Assembly: GCF_015159745.1 (NCBI RefSeq) | Contig: NZ_JADDOJ010000030.1 | Location: forward strand, 1 to 45,182 | Origin: Ramlibacter aquaticus | Lineage (GTDB): Bacteria; Pseudomonadota; Gammaproteobacteria; Burkholderiales; Burkholderiaceae_C | Direction of reading: 5' to 3' | DNA length: 45,182 nucleotides | In this document: in pieces, positions 1-8,134 of the stretch | Layout: every line of letters starts with the position of its first letter | How positions within the stretch are numbered: position 1 is the stretch's first letter | Made by a program: the position numbers and the translations under genes | The notes under the pieces: model-generated | Database searches by the model: none | The model's input: only the letters and a program-made list of their open reading frames with translations | What the model was told of the DNA's origin: nothing

Positions 1-2
1 GG

Positions 3-92
3 GTGGTGGGTGACGCCGTGGGCGGCGGCCCGATCGGCACCCTGGGCGGCGCGGCCGCCGGCGCCTACATCGGCAACAAGGCCACCAAGTAA
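3..92 (+). CDS. Glycine-zipper protein, C-terminal end only
   Basis: The last 29 codons of a gene that begins before the window, ending at a TAA. The visible residues are a small-residue pattern (GDAVGGGPIGTLGG, then AAAGAYIGNK), which is the glycine-zipper repeat of outer-membrane or periplasmic glycine-zipper 2TM proteins. The spaced glycines allow tight packing of membrane helices. Nothing can be said about its N-terminus, signal peptide or promoter. It converges on the oxygenase genes. Confidence 0.6.
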   Translation: MVGDAVGGGPIGTLGGAAAGAYIGNKATK

Positions 93-103
93 GAAGGCCG
101 GAT

Positions 104-131
104 GCGCGGCGGCGCCGTGGGCGCGCCGCGC
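104..131. terminator. GC-rich hairpin between convergent genes
   Basis: An 8-base-pair stem, GCGCGGCG (104-111) with CGCCGCGC (124-131), and a 12-base loop. It lies between the glycine-zipper stop and the end of the oxygenase small-subunit gene, so it could stop transcription from both sides. No T-run follows on either strand, so it is not a classical intrinsic terminator. Confidence 0.3.
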
Positions 132-147
132 AGCAGCGCCCGGGCGC

Positions 148-630
148 TTAGATCGGGTAGATCAGCGAGTTGAGCACCATCTCGCTGTCGTACACGCAGG
201 TGCGGCTGGCCAGCTTCAGGCCGTCCGGGGCGCGAACGAACTCGTCGATGTAGCGGCCCACGTTGTAGACCTCGCTGGTGTCGCCCGGCCGGGTGCGGAA
301 CACGGCGTAGCTGGCCTGGGCCATGACCCGGTCCCCCTGCTCGCCCAGCACCCGCGCCGGGCCGACCACGTGCCGGGTGTAGTAGGGCGCGTGGTAGATG
401 GTCTGGGTGATGCCGTAGACCCGGTCCTTCATCATCCCCTGGCTCTCGAAGGCCAGCAGCGCGAGCGGCAGGCCGCGGTCGAAGTTCTCGCGGGCCTGCA
501 CCTTGTAGCAGCCGTCCTCGGCGAAGAAGCCGGGCCAGTCCTCGAAGCGGCGCTCGTCCAGTGCGGCGCCGTAGTCGGCGTTGAAGCGGTCCACCGCCAG
601 CTGCAGCATGAGGTCGTGGCCGGCCATCAT
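148..630 (-). CDS. Rieske oxygenase small (beta) subunit, salicylate 5-hydroxylase type
   Basis: 160 residues, the usual length for beta subunits of ring-hydroxylating oxygenases (SnoaL/NTF2-like cone fold). Family features seen are the N-terminal LAVDRFNADYGAALDERRFEDW segment, the middle FAEDGCYKVQARENFDRG and the C-terminal VYDSEMVLNSLIYPI. Beta subunits have no cofactor and hold the alpha3beta3 hexamer together. Its ATG overlaps the alpha-subunit stop as ATGA (627-630), so the two are translationally coupled; a second ATG follows at once. The closest family I recognise is NagH of salicylate 5-hydroxylase, but the substrate is inferred. No ferredoxin or reductase gene is adjacent. Confidence 0.85.
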   Translation of the reverse strand: MMAGHDLMLQLAVDRFNADYGAALDERRFEDWPGFFAEDGCYKVQARENFDRGLPLALLAFESQGMMKDRVYGITQTIYHAPYYTRHVVGPARVLGEQGDRVMAQASYAVFRTRPGDTSEVYNVGRYIDEFVRAPDGLKLASRTCVYDSEMVLNSLIYPI

Positions 631-1952
631 TCCCCCATCACCTGGCGCCAGTAGGCGTACATGCTGCGGATCAGCGTCTCGGTGACCATGTGCTCGGTCA
701 TCTCGGTGCCGGTGCCGCCCAGTTCGCAGAGGGTCTCCCCGCCCTGCCCCCACTGCCGGAAGCCGTCCTGGCTCAGCTCGATCACCTCGCCGTCGTCGGC
801 GCTCACGAAGCCGGCCGGGCCGAACAGGTTGGCCTGGCGCAGCCGGCGCCGCGTCATCTCGGGCGTGTCCTCGGTGAAGCCGAAGTGGGTCCAGACGAAA
901 TCGAACTCGCCCTCGCCGCGCGGCACGATGTGGCGCGTGGACAGCGAGTTCACCTGCTGCTGCACGATCAGGCTCGGAAACAGCGTGATCATGGTGACGG
1001 TGGGCGTGATGGATTCGCCCGGACGCGACGGGTCGGGCACGGTCCACCAGGGCTCGGGCACCACGTCCAGGATGCGCGCGTCGTTCAGTTGCATGCCGGC
1101 CTTGAAGGAGGTCACGCCCTGGGTCACCGTGCGGTTCTCGCCGCCCTCGTTGCGGCGCGAGATCATCACAGCGTGGCGCCCTTTCGCGTCCATCACCATC
1201 CGGCTCTTCTGGTCGGCGCGCCACAGGCCGAAGGTGACGAACCAGGTGTGCAGCAGCCCCGGGTGGTAGGGGTCCTTGATGTTCTCCATCATCAGCTTCC
1301 AGTTGCCCGGGATGCGCTGGCGGTTGTAGCCCAGCAGCTGCAGCTGTCGGCCCTGGAAGATGCGGTCCAGCCAGGGCATGACCTCGGCGCCCAGGTAGTC
1401 GCGCAGCGGCTCGACCGTGTCGCTGAAGGTGGCGAATACCAGCCCGTGCAGCACCTCCACCCGCAGCCGGGTCAGGCCGTGCTGCTTCAGGTCGAAGCCC
1501 TCGGGCATGCCGCCGTTCACGCAGGGCTGGCCGTCCTCGCCGGTGGCGGGGACGCCGTCCTTGAAGGGCAGGCCCGCCAGCTCGCCGTTGAGCTTGTAGG
1601 TCCACTGGTGGTAGGGGCAGACGAAGCTGCGCGCGTTGCCGTGCTGCTGCTGGCAGAAGCGCACGCCGCGGTGGGCGCAACGGTTCTCGACCACGCGGAT
1701 GCCGGGGTCGGTGTCCCGCTCGCGTGGGGCGACCCGGTCGCGCACCATGATCACCTGGCGCTCGCCCACGTGGCTGAGCCGGTAATCGCCCACCTTGGGG
1801 ATCTCCACCTCCAGGCCCACGTAGCACCAGTGCTCGCCGTAGAAGATCTTCTCCAGCTCGCGCTGATAGAGGGCGGGATCGGTGTAGGCCCAGAAGGGGA
1901 CCCGGCTGGAGCCCGGGCCGGCCCAGCGCGAGAGTGCCTGCGGTGCGTTCAT
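627..1952 (-). CDS. Rieske non-heme iron oxygenase large (alpha) subunit, salicylate 5-hydroxylase (NagG)-like
   Basis: 441 residues. A Rieske [2Fe-2S] domain is seen as Cys92-x-His94, 17 residues, Cys112-xx-His115. The catalytic domain has Asp227 (the electron-bridging Asp of ENIKDPYH) and the iron ligands His230 and His235. The stretches SSRVPFWAYT, RIPGNWKLMMENIKDPYHPG and LFGPAGFVSADDGEVIE match my memory of NagG of the nag naphthalene pathway, which hydroxylates salicylate to gentisate. The true substrate could be another benzoate. The start is set by a strong GAGGAGG seven bases before the ATG. The small subunit follows in the same operon; the reductase and ferredoxin it needs are not in the window. 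A palindrome (1969-1992) sits just upstream of the ribosome site. Confidence 0.85.
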   Translation of the reverse strand: MNAPQALSRWAGPGSSRVPFWAYTDPALYQRELEKIFYGEHWCYVGLEVEIPKVGDYRLSHVGERQVIMVRDRVAPRERDTDPGIRVVENRCAHRGVRFCQQQHGNARSFVCPYHQWTYKLNGELAGLPFKDGVPATGEDGQPCVNGGMPEGFDLKQHGLTRLRVEVLHGLVFATFSDTVEPLRDYLGAEVMPWLDRIFQGRQLQLLGYNRQRIPGNWKLMMENIKDPYHPGLLHTWFVTFGLWRADQKSRMVMDAKGRHAVMISRRNEGGENRTVTQGVTSFKAGMQLNDARILDVVPEPWWTVPDPSRPGESITPTVTMITLFPSLIVQQQVNSLSTRHIVPRGEGEFDFVWTHFGFTEDTPEMTRRRLRQANLFGPAGFVSADDGEVIELSQDGFRQWGQGGETLCELGGTGTEMTEHMVTETLIRSMYAYWRQVMGE

Positions 1953-1968
1953 GTCGTGCCTCCTCGGG

Positions 1969-1992
1969 AAATGATACGCGTGCTTATCAATT
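1969..1992 (-). promoter_or_regulatory. Near-palindromic operator before the oxygenase operon
   Basis: A 24-base element in which 18 positions match the reverse complement. Its core arms on the coding strand are TGATAAGC and GCGTATCA around a short centre, flanked by AAT and ATT. It ends 16 bases upstream of the alpha-subunit ATG, next to the Shine-Dalgarno, so a bound protein would block transcription. Sites of this TTGATAAG/CTTATCAA style are typical of dimeric regulators such as the MarR or GntR families; which one binds is not shown. It is strikingly AT-rich for this region. Confidence 0.6.
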
Positions 1993-2017
1993 CCCCGTGA
2001 AAGGCCCCGGCCTGCGC

Positions 2018-2662
2018 TCAGGCAGGTGCGCGGCGCCTGGCTTTCCAGGCCCCGGCCAGGATGATGAGGCCGGGGATGAGGATCATGGCCCAGATGATCT
2101 TGTCCAGGTGGGCCTTGACGAAGGGGATGCCGCCGAAGAAGTAGCCGGCGGTGACCACGCCGCCCACCCACAGCAGCGCGCCCGCCACGTCGAACAGCGC
2201 GAAGCGGCCGCGTTCCATCTGCGCCACGCCGGCGACGAAAGGCGCGAAGGTGCGCACGAAGGGCATGAAGCGCCCCGCGATGAGCGTGAAGCCGCCGTAT
2301 TTTTCGTAGAAGGCGTGGGCCTGGTCGAAGGCCTGCCGGTTGAAGAAGCGCGACTGCTCCCACTGGAACACGCGCGGCCCGAAATGCCGCCCCAGAGTGA
2401 AGTTGCTCTGGTTGCCCAGCACCGCCGCGGCCACCAGCAGGCCGACCGCGAGCGGGTAGTTCAACAGCCCGACGCCGCACATCGCACCCACGACGAAGAG
2501 CAGCGAATCGCCGGGCAGGAAGGGCATGACCACCACGCCCGTCTCGACGAAGATCACCACGAAGAGCAGCGCATACACCCAGGCGCCATAGCTGGTCACG
2601 AAGGCCTCCAGGTGGCGGTCCACGTGGAGGATGAAATCGAGCAGGAAACCGAGGAACTCCAT
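2018..2662 (-). CDS. DedA family membrane protein (VTT domain)
   Basis: 214 residues, the usual DedA length. Family signatures are ETGVVVMPFLPGDSLLF near residue 40, the GRHFGPRVF segment, and FYEKYGGFTLIAGRFMPFVRTFAPFVAGV near 120-145, which includes the conserved arginines of the re-entrant loop. Several hydrophobic stretches (about 25-50, 55-80, 150-175, 190-207) indicate an inner-membrane protein. DedA proteins are linked to phospholipid flipping, membrane potential and cell division; the exact substrate here is unknown. It is divergent from mutL across only 43-52 bases. It lies 65 bases upstream of the oxygenase on the same strand, with the operator palindrome between. Confidence 0.88.
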   Translation of the reverse strand: MEFLGFLLDFILHVDRHLEAFVTSYGAWVYALLFVVIFVETGVVVMPFLPGDSLLFVVGAMCGVGLLNYPLAVGLLVAAAVLGNQSNFTLGRHFGPRVFQWEQSRFFNRQAFDQAHAFYEKYGGFTLIAGRFMPFVRTFAPFVAGVAQMERGRFALFDVAGALLWVGGVVTAGYFFGGIPFVKAHLDKIIWAMILIPGLIILAGAWKARRRAPA

Positions 2663-2668
2663 CGCCCG

Positions 2669-2674
2669 ATTATC
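2669..2674 (-). promoter_or_regulatory. Candidate -10 box of a leaderless dedA promoter
   Basis: GATAAT on the minus strand, ending six bases before the dedA ATG. Transcription would begin at or next to the start codon, and no Shine-Dalgarno is present. A -35 box is not obvious. It faces the mutL -10 box 27 bases away. Confidence 0.5.
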
Positions 2675-2701
2675 AGCGGCGCGGCAGGGGGCGCCCATCC
2701 C

Positions 2702-2707
2702 TACAAT
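2702..2707 (+). promoter_or_regulatory. Candidate -10 box of a leaderless mutL promoter
   Basis: TACAAT, followed by seven bases and then GTG at 2715. If this is the -10 box, the in-frame ATG at 2706, which lies inside it, cannot be translated, and GTG 2715 is the true start at the 5' end of the message. No -35 consensus or ribosome site is visible. Confidence 0.55.
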
Positions 2708-2714
2708 GGGCCCC

Positions 2715-4595
2715 GTGAGTGCTGTCCTCTCCCCCCTGGCGCGCCGGCCGATCCGCGACCTCCCCGATGAGCTGGTGAGCCAGATCGCCGCCGGCGAGGT
2801 GGTTGAACGCCCGGCCTCGGTGGTGCGCGAGCTGGTCGACAACGCCCTGGACGCGGGCGCCACCCAGGTCACGCTGCGCCTGGCCGCGGGCGGCGTGCGC
2901 CTGATCTCGGTCGAGGACGACGGCTGCGGCATCGCCCGCGAGGAGCTGCCCCTGGCCCTGCGCCGCCACGCGACCAGCAAGATCGCCTCCCTGTCCGACC
3001 TGGAGTCCGTGGCCACCATGGGCTTCCGGGGCGAGGCCCTGGCCGCCATCGCTTCCGTCTCCGAGCTGGCGCTGGTGTCGCGCACGCCCACGCAGCCCAG
3101 CGGCTTCCTGCTCGATGCGCGCAGTGGCGAGCTGCGCCCCGCCGCCCGGGCCACCGGCACCACGGTGGAGGTCAAGGAGCTGTTCTTCGCCACCCCCGCG
3201 CGGCGCAAGTTCCTGAAGTCCGACGCCACCGAGCTGGCGCACTGCATCGAGGCCGTGCGGCGCCATGCACTGGCGCGCCCGGACGTGGGCTTCGCCATCT
3301 GGCACGAGGGCCGGCTGGTGGAACAGTGGCGCGCCGCCGAACCCGGCCAGCGCTGGGCCGACGTGCTGGGCGAGGAGTTCATGGCGCAGAGCGTGGCCGT
3401 GGACTGGCGGTCCGGCCCGCTGCGGGTGACCGGCCGCGCCGGCCTGCCCGATTTCGCCCGCTCGCGCGCCGACCACCAGTTCGCCTACGTCAACGGCCGC
3501 TACGTGCGCGACAAGGTGCTCATGCACGCGGCCCGCAGCGCCTACGAGGACGTGCTGCACGGCCAGCGCCAGCCGGTCTACGCGCTCTATGTGGAGATCG
3601 CGCCCGAGCGGGTGGACGTGAACGTGCACCCGACCAAGATCGAGGTCCGCTTCCGCGACAGCCGCGAGGTGCACCAGGCGGTGCGGCATGCGGTGGAAAA
3701 CGCCCTGGCCGCGCCGCGCGCCGCGCTGGTGGCGGCGCAGGCGCTCGCCCCGGGCGCCAGCCCTGCGGCCTACGGCGAGGCGGCCTCTTCCGGTGACCCC
3801 GGCGCGACGTCGGCCTGGCCCCCCGCCCCTCCCGCGGCGGCACCGGCCTGGACCCAGTCCGCCCTGCGCTATGCGCCGCCGCCCGCGGTCGGCCAGCCGG
3901 TGCGCGACCTGGGCCTGCTGTGGCAGCCCGCGGCGGCCGGCCCGGTCGCCGCGCCGCTCGCGATGGAAACGCCCGCGCCGGCCCAGCCGCTGCCGGCCGG
4001 CGAGTTTCCGCTGGGCCGCGCGGTGGCCCAGGTGCACGGCGTCTACATCCTGGCCGAGAACCAGGCCGGGCTGGTCATCGTCGACATGCACGCCGCCCAC
4101 GAGCGCATCGTGTACGAGCGGCTCAAGGCCCAGATGGAGGCCGCGGGCGACGCCGGCCTCGCCAGCCAGCCGCTCCTGATTCCCGCCACCTTCGCGGCCA
4201 CGCCGCAGGAGCTGGCCACGGCCGAGTCCTGCGGCGACGCCCTGGCCACGCTGGGCCTGGAGATCACGCCCTTCTCGGCCCGCACCCTGGCCGTGCGGGC
4301 GGTGCCGACCAGCCTGGCGCAGGGCGACGCGGTGGAGCTGGCGCGCAGCGTGCTGGCCGAACTGGCGCAGCACGATGCCAGCACGGTGGTGCAACGCGCA
4401 CGCAACGAGCTGCTGGGCACCCTCGCCTGCCACGGCGCGGTGCGCGCCAACCGGCGCCTGACCCTGGCCGAGATGGACGCGCTGCTGCGCCAGATGGAAG
4501 CCACCGAGCGCTCGGACCAGTGCAACCACGGCCGGCCGACCTGGCGCCAGCTGTCCATGCGCGAACTCGACACGCTGTTCCTGCGCGGGCGCTAA
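2715..4595 (+). CDS. mutL: DNA mismatch repair protein MutL
   Basis: 626 residues from GTG 2715 (alternative ATG 2706 adds three). The N-terminal GHKL ATPase has Glu39 in RELVDNALDAGA, DDGCGI (68-73), GFRGEAL (103-109) and the VNGRYVRDK and VDVNVHPTK motifs. An Ala/Pro-rich linker (about 340-430) joins the C-terminal dimer domain. That domain carries the metal endonuclease motif DMHAAHERIVYE (457-468, D-x-HA-xx-E-xxxx-E), ACHGAVRA and CNHGRP with Cys603. Such MutL nicks the daughter strand itself, as expected in bacteria without MutH; the E. coli protein lacks this motif. It interacts with MutS and the sliding clamp. miaA follows after 175 bases with its own promoter-like box. Confidence 0.95.
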   Translation: MSAVLSPLARRPIRDLPDELVSQIAAGEVVERPASVVRELVDNALDAGATQVTLRLAAGGVRLISVEDDGCGIAREELPLALRRHATSKIASLSDLESVATMGFRGEALAAIASVSELALVSRTPTQPSGFLLDARSGELRPAARATGTTVEVKELFFATPARRKFLKSDATELAHCIEAVRRHALARPDVGFAIWHEGRLVEQWRAAEPGQRWADVLGEEFMAQSVAVDWRSGPLRVTGRAGLPDFARSRADHQFAYVNGRYVRDKVLMHAARSAYEDVLHGQRQPVYALYVEIAPERVDVNVHPTKIEVRFRDSREVHQAVRHAVENALAAPRAALVAAQALAPGASPAAYGEAASSGDPGATSAWPPAPPAAAPAWTQSALRYAPPPAVGQPVRDLGLLWQPAAAGPVAAPLAMETPAPAQPLPAGEFPLGRAVAQVHGVYILAENQAGLVIVDMHAAHERIVYERLKAQMEAAGDAGLASQPLLIPATFAATPQELATAESCGDALATLGLEITPFSARTLAVRAVPTSLAQGDAVELARSVLAELAQHDASTVVQRARNELLGTLACHGAVRANRRLTLAEMDALLRQMEATERSDQCNHGRPTWRQLSMRELDTLFLRGR

Positions 4596-4598
4596 TCG

Positions 4599-4612
4599 CC
4601 GGGCGTGCCCGG
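4599..4612 (+). terminator. Short inverted repeat after mutL
   Basis: CCGGG-CGTG-CCCGG directly after the mutL stop. The stem is short and no T-run follows, so it is at best a weak terminator. The rest of 4613-4756 is GC-rich and shows nothing else. Confidence 0.25.
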
Positions 4613-4756
4613 TAGGGTCTCTGGCCCCGGGCTGCCGGTCGCGGACCACGGCTGGGGGCTGCGGCGCCCGCGGACCCCGCCAGCGCCTGCGCAGCCGATA
4701 GCCGCCCGGCCGCCTGCGCATTGCCCGCACGGCCCGGCCCGCTGCGGCCCTTCTGC

Positions 4757-4762
4757 TACCCT
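4757..4762 (+). promoter_or_regulatory. Candidate -10 box of a leaderless miaA promoter
   Basis: TACCCT (TAnnnT core), then eight bases, then the miaA ATG at 4771. No Shine-Dalgarno precedes the ATG. It fits the same arrangement as dedA, mutL and several other genes here. Confidence 0.4.
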
Positions 4763-4770
4763 TGCGCGCG

Positions 4771-5699
4771 ATGTCTTCCTCCCGCATGCCGCAGGCGCTG
4801 GCCCTCGCGGGCCCGACCGCCTCCGGCAAGTCGGCCGCGGCCCTGGCGCTCGCCGAAACCTTTGGCGCCGAGATCGTCAGCGTGGACTCGGCGCTGGTCT
4901 ACCGCGGCATGGACATAGGGACCGCCAAGCCCAGCCGCGAAGAGCGGGCCCGCGTGGCGCACCACCTCATCGACATCCGCGACCCCCTGCAGGCCTACAG
5001 CGCGGCCGAATTCGCCAGCGACGCCCGCCGCCTCATCGGCGAGATCCAGGCCCGTGGGCGGCGCGTGGTGCTCGCGGGCGGCACCCTGCTCTACTTCAAG
5101 GCCCTGATCGAGGGCCTGGACGCGATGCCGCCCGCCGACCCGGCCGTGCGCGCGGCACTCGAGGCCGAGGCCGCCCGGCGCGGCTGGCCCGCCCTGCACG
5201 CAGAGCTGGCGGAGGCCGACCCGGTCACCGCCGCACGGCTCGCACCCGGCGACACGCAGCGCATCCAGCGCGCGCTGGAGGTGCTGCGCGTGAGCGGGCA
5301 GCCGCTGTCCAGCTTCCATGGCCGGCGCGAGGGCGGCCTGGCCGGGCTGCCCCTCGTGTCCCTGGAGCCGCAGGACCGCGCCTGGCTGCACGAGCGCATC
5401 GCGGCACGCTTCGACGCCATGCTGGCCGCCGGCTTTCTTGACGAGGTGCGCGCGTTGCGGGCCCGCGGCGACCTGCACCCCGGCCTGCCCAGCATGCGCA
5501 GCGTGGGCTACCGCCAGGCCTGGGAGGTGCTGGACGGCACGGCCCCGCCGGAAGGCCTGCGCGACCGCGGCGTCTTCGCGACCCGCCAGCTGGCCAAGCG
5601 CCAGCTCACCTGGCTGCGCGGCATGCCGCAGCGCCAGGTGATCGCCTGCGACGCACCCGGCGCCCTGGACGCGGTGCTGCAGGCCGCACGGGGGCTGGG

Positions 5700-5709
<10 letters not shown>
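4771..5709 (+). CDS. miaA: tRNA dimethylallyltransferase MiaA
   Basis: 312 residues, normal length. The P-loop is GPTASGKS (14-21), followed by the family signatures [18 protein letters not shown] and [24 protein letters not shown] and [11 protein letters not shown] line the tRNA channel, and the C-terminus has [13 protein letters not shown]. The enzyme transfers a dimethylallyl group from DMAPP to N6 of A37 in tRNAs that read UNN codons, the first step toward ms2i6A. The ATG at 4771 is preferred; an in-frame TTG lies nine bases upstream. mutL then miaA on one strand is a common order. The last ten bases overlap the ATPase gene that follows, implying coupling. Confidence 0.95.
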
Positions 5710-6380
<671 letters not shown>

Positions 6381-6467
6381 CGGCGCAGCGCCGGCGCCGC
6401 GGGCCGGCGGGTGCCCGGGCAAGGGCAGCATCCCTGCCAGCGCACGGCCGCAGCAGCCAGGCGAAAT

Positions 6468-7448
6468 TCAGCCGGGCCCGCCCGTGACCAGCGAGGCGAA
6501 GCGCGCCAGGTCCACGTTGCCGCCCGAGAGCACGATGCCCACGCGCTGGCCGGCCAGCGGCACGCCGGCGCCCAGCGCCGCCGCCAGCCCCAGGCAGCCG
6601 GTGGGTTCCACCAGCAGCTTCATGCGCTCGGCCATGAAATGCATGGCCGCGACCAGCTGCGCGTCGGTGGCGGTGAGCACGCCGGCGCAGTCGCGCCGGA
6701 TGATGGGAAAGGTGAGCTGGCCCAGGTGCTGGGTCTGCGCGCCGTCGGCGATGGTGCGCGGCGTGTCGATGTGCACGATCTCGCCCCGGGCCATGGACTG
6801 CTGGCCGTCGTTGCCCGCCTCGGGCTCCACGCCCCACACGCGGCAGCCGGGCGCCAGCGCCCGCGCGGCGAGCGCGCTGCCGGCCAGCAGGCCGCCGCCG
6901 CCCAGGGGCACGAAGAGGTGGTCCAGCGGCCCCGCCTCCTCGAACAGCTCGAGCGCGGCCGTGCCCTGCCCGGCGATCACGTCGGCGTGGTCGTACGGCG
7001 GGATCACGGTCATGCCGCGCGCCTGCGCCAGCTCGCGCGTGAGCGCCTCGCGGTCCTGCGTGTAGCGGTCGTAGGTGATGACTTCGGCGCCGTAGCCGCG
7101 CGTGGCCTCCATCTTCAGCCGCGGCGCATCCAGCGGCATCAGGATGGCGGCGGGAATGCCCAGTTCGCGCGCCGAGAGCGCCACGGCCTGCGCATGGTTG
7201 CCGGACGAGAAGGTGGCGACGCCGGCCGCGCGTTGCGCGGGCGTGAAGCGCGAGAGCGCGTTGAAGGCGCCGCGGAACTTGAAGGCGCCCATGCGCTGCA
7301 GGTTCTCGCACTTGAAGAAGAGCTTTGCGCCGGCGCGCGCGTCGGCCGTGGCCGAGCGCAGCACCGGCGTGCGGTGGGCGTGGCCGCGCAGGCGCGCGGC
7401 GGCGGCGGTGACATCCTCGAAGGCCGGGAGCGGGCGGTCGGTCTGCAT
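6468..7448 (-). CDS. PLP-dependent threonine/serine dehydratase family, probable threo-3-hydroxyaspartate ammonia-lyase
   Basis: 326 residues, the short form without an ACT regulatory domain, so not the isoleucine-pathway IlvA. The PLP lysine is Lys57 in GAFKFRGA, the phosphate-facing loop is SSGNHAQ (81-87), and the phosphate-binding loop is LGGGGLLAG. The FFKCENLQRMGAFKFRGAFNAL stretch resembles the serine racemase/threo-3-hydroxyaspartate dehydratase branch (yeast SRY1-like), so deamination of hydroxyaspartate, serine or threonine is possible. Substrate choice is inferred. The gene points opposite to its neighbours and separates the ABC ATPase from its likely permease. Confidence 0.85.
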   Translation of the reverse strand: MQTDRPLPAFEDVTAAAARLRGHAHRTPVLRSATADARAGAKLFFKCENLQRMGAFKFRGAFNALSRFTPAQRAAGVATFSSGNHAQAVALSARELGIPAAILMPLDAPRLKMEATRGYGAEVITYDRYTQDREALTRELAQARGMTVIPPYDHADVIAGQGTAALELFEEAGPLDHLFVPLGGGGLLAGSALAARALAPGCRVWGVEPEAGNDGQQSMARGEIVHIDTPRTIADGAQTQHLGQLTFPIIRRDCAGVLTATDAQLVAAMHFMAERMKLLVEPTGCLGLAAALGAGVPLAGQRVGIVLSGGNVDLARFASLVTGGPG

Positions 7449-7455
7449 TCGCCGC

Positions 7456-7461
7456 AGCTTA
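7456..7461 (-). promoter_or_regulatory. Candidate -10 box of a leaderless dehydratase promoter
   Basis: TAAGCT on the minus strand, then seven bases (GCGGCGA), then the ATG. No ribosome site is visible. Weak match to TATAAT outside the TAnnnT core. Confidence 0.35.
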
Positions 7462-7581
7462 GCGCAGGCTGCGCGCCGGTCGGCCGGCTTCGCCCGCGTG
7501 CTGCCGACCTTTTCCTACACGCCCTGCACCGGCCGCGCCGGATCATGCCCCGATCCCACGCCACAACCCGGAGAACGACCC

Positions 7582-8064
7582 ATGGCCACCCGCACCGCCA
7601 AAGACGCCTGCGACCTGCTCGACGCCGACCATCGCAACGTCAAGAAGATGTTCAAGGAATACGAGGAACTGACGCAGTCGCGCGCGCGCAGCGCCGGCCA
7701 GCGCAGGCAGGAACTCGCCGAGCGCATCTGCCTGGAGTTGACCGTGCACACGCGCATCGAGGAGGAGATCTTCTACCCCGCCCTGCGCGACGCCCTGCGC
7801 GACACCGATGCGCTGGACGAGGCCGAGGTCGAGCACCAGAGCGCCAAGGAGCTGATCGCGCAGATCCAGGGTGCCGAGCCGGACGACCGGGTGGACGCCA
7901 AGGTCAAGGTGCTGGGCGAGTACGTGGACCACCACGTGAAGGAAGAGCGCAACGAGATCTTCCCCAAGGCCCGTTCGGCCCGCAAGCTGGACCTGGTGGC
8001 GATGCGCGACGAACTCGAGGCGCGCAAGGAGGAGCTGATGGCCGAGATGGGCGCCATGGCCTGA
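7582..8064 (+). CDS. Hemerythrin HHE cation-binding domain protein
   Basis: 160 residues. The four-helix hemerythrin ligands are seen as His in LDADHRN, HxxxE in LTVHTRIEEEIFYP, His in VEHQSAK, and HxxxE in YVDHHVKEERNEIFP, which would bind a di-iron centre. The C-terminal third is a charged helix (DELEARKEELMAEMG). Bacterial HHE proteins of this length are tied to oxygen, nitric oxide or oxidative-stress sensing and iron repair; the role here is unknown. A GGAG lies nine bases before the ATG, so this gene, unlike several neighbours, has a conventional leader. It is divergent from the dehydratase (133-base gap). Confidence 0.88.
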   Translation: MATRTAKDACDLLDADHRNVKKMFKEYEELTQSRARSAGQRRQELAERICLELTVHTRIEEEIFYPALRDALRDTDALDEAEVEHQSAKELIAQIQGAEPDDRVDAKVKVLGEYVDHHVKEERNEIFPKARSARKLDLVAMRDELEARKEELMAEMGAMA

Positions 8065-8121
8065 GCCTGCGGCGCGGCGGCGGGCCCGGCCCCACGGGCC
8101 GTAGGCCCGGGCGTGCGGCCC

Positions 8122-8127
8122 CACAAT
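8122..8127 (+). promoter_or_regulatory. Candidate -10 box of a leaderless permease promoter
   Basis: CACAAT, seven bases, then ATG at 8135. The layout matches that of mutL almost exactly (ACAATG, short GC-rich spacer, start codon). An earlier ATG at 8126 lies inside the box. The preceding 8070-8120 is GC-rich with partial inverted repeats (GGCCC-CAC-GGGCC) that may end the hemerythrin message. Confidence 0.5.
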
Positions 8128-8134
8128 GCGGCCC

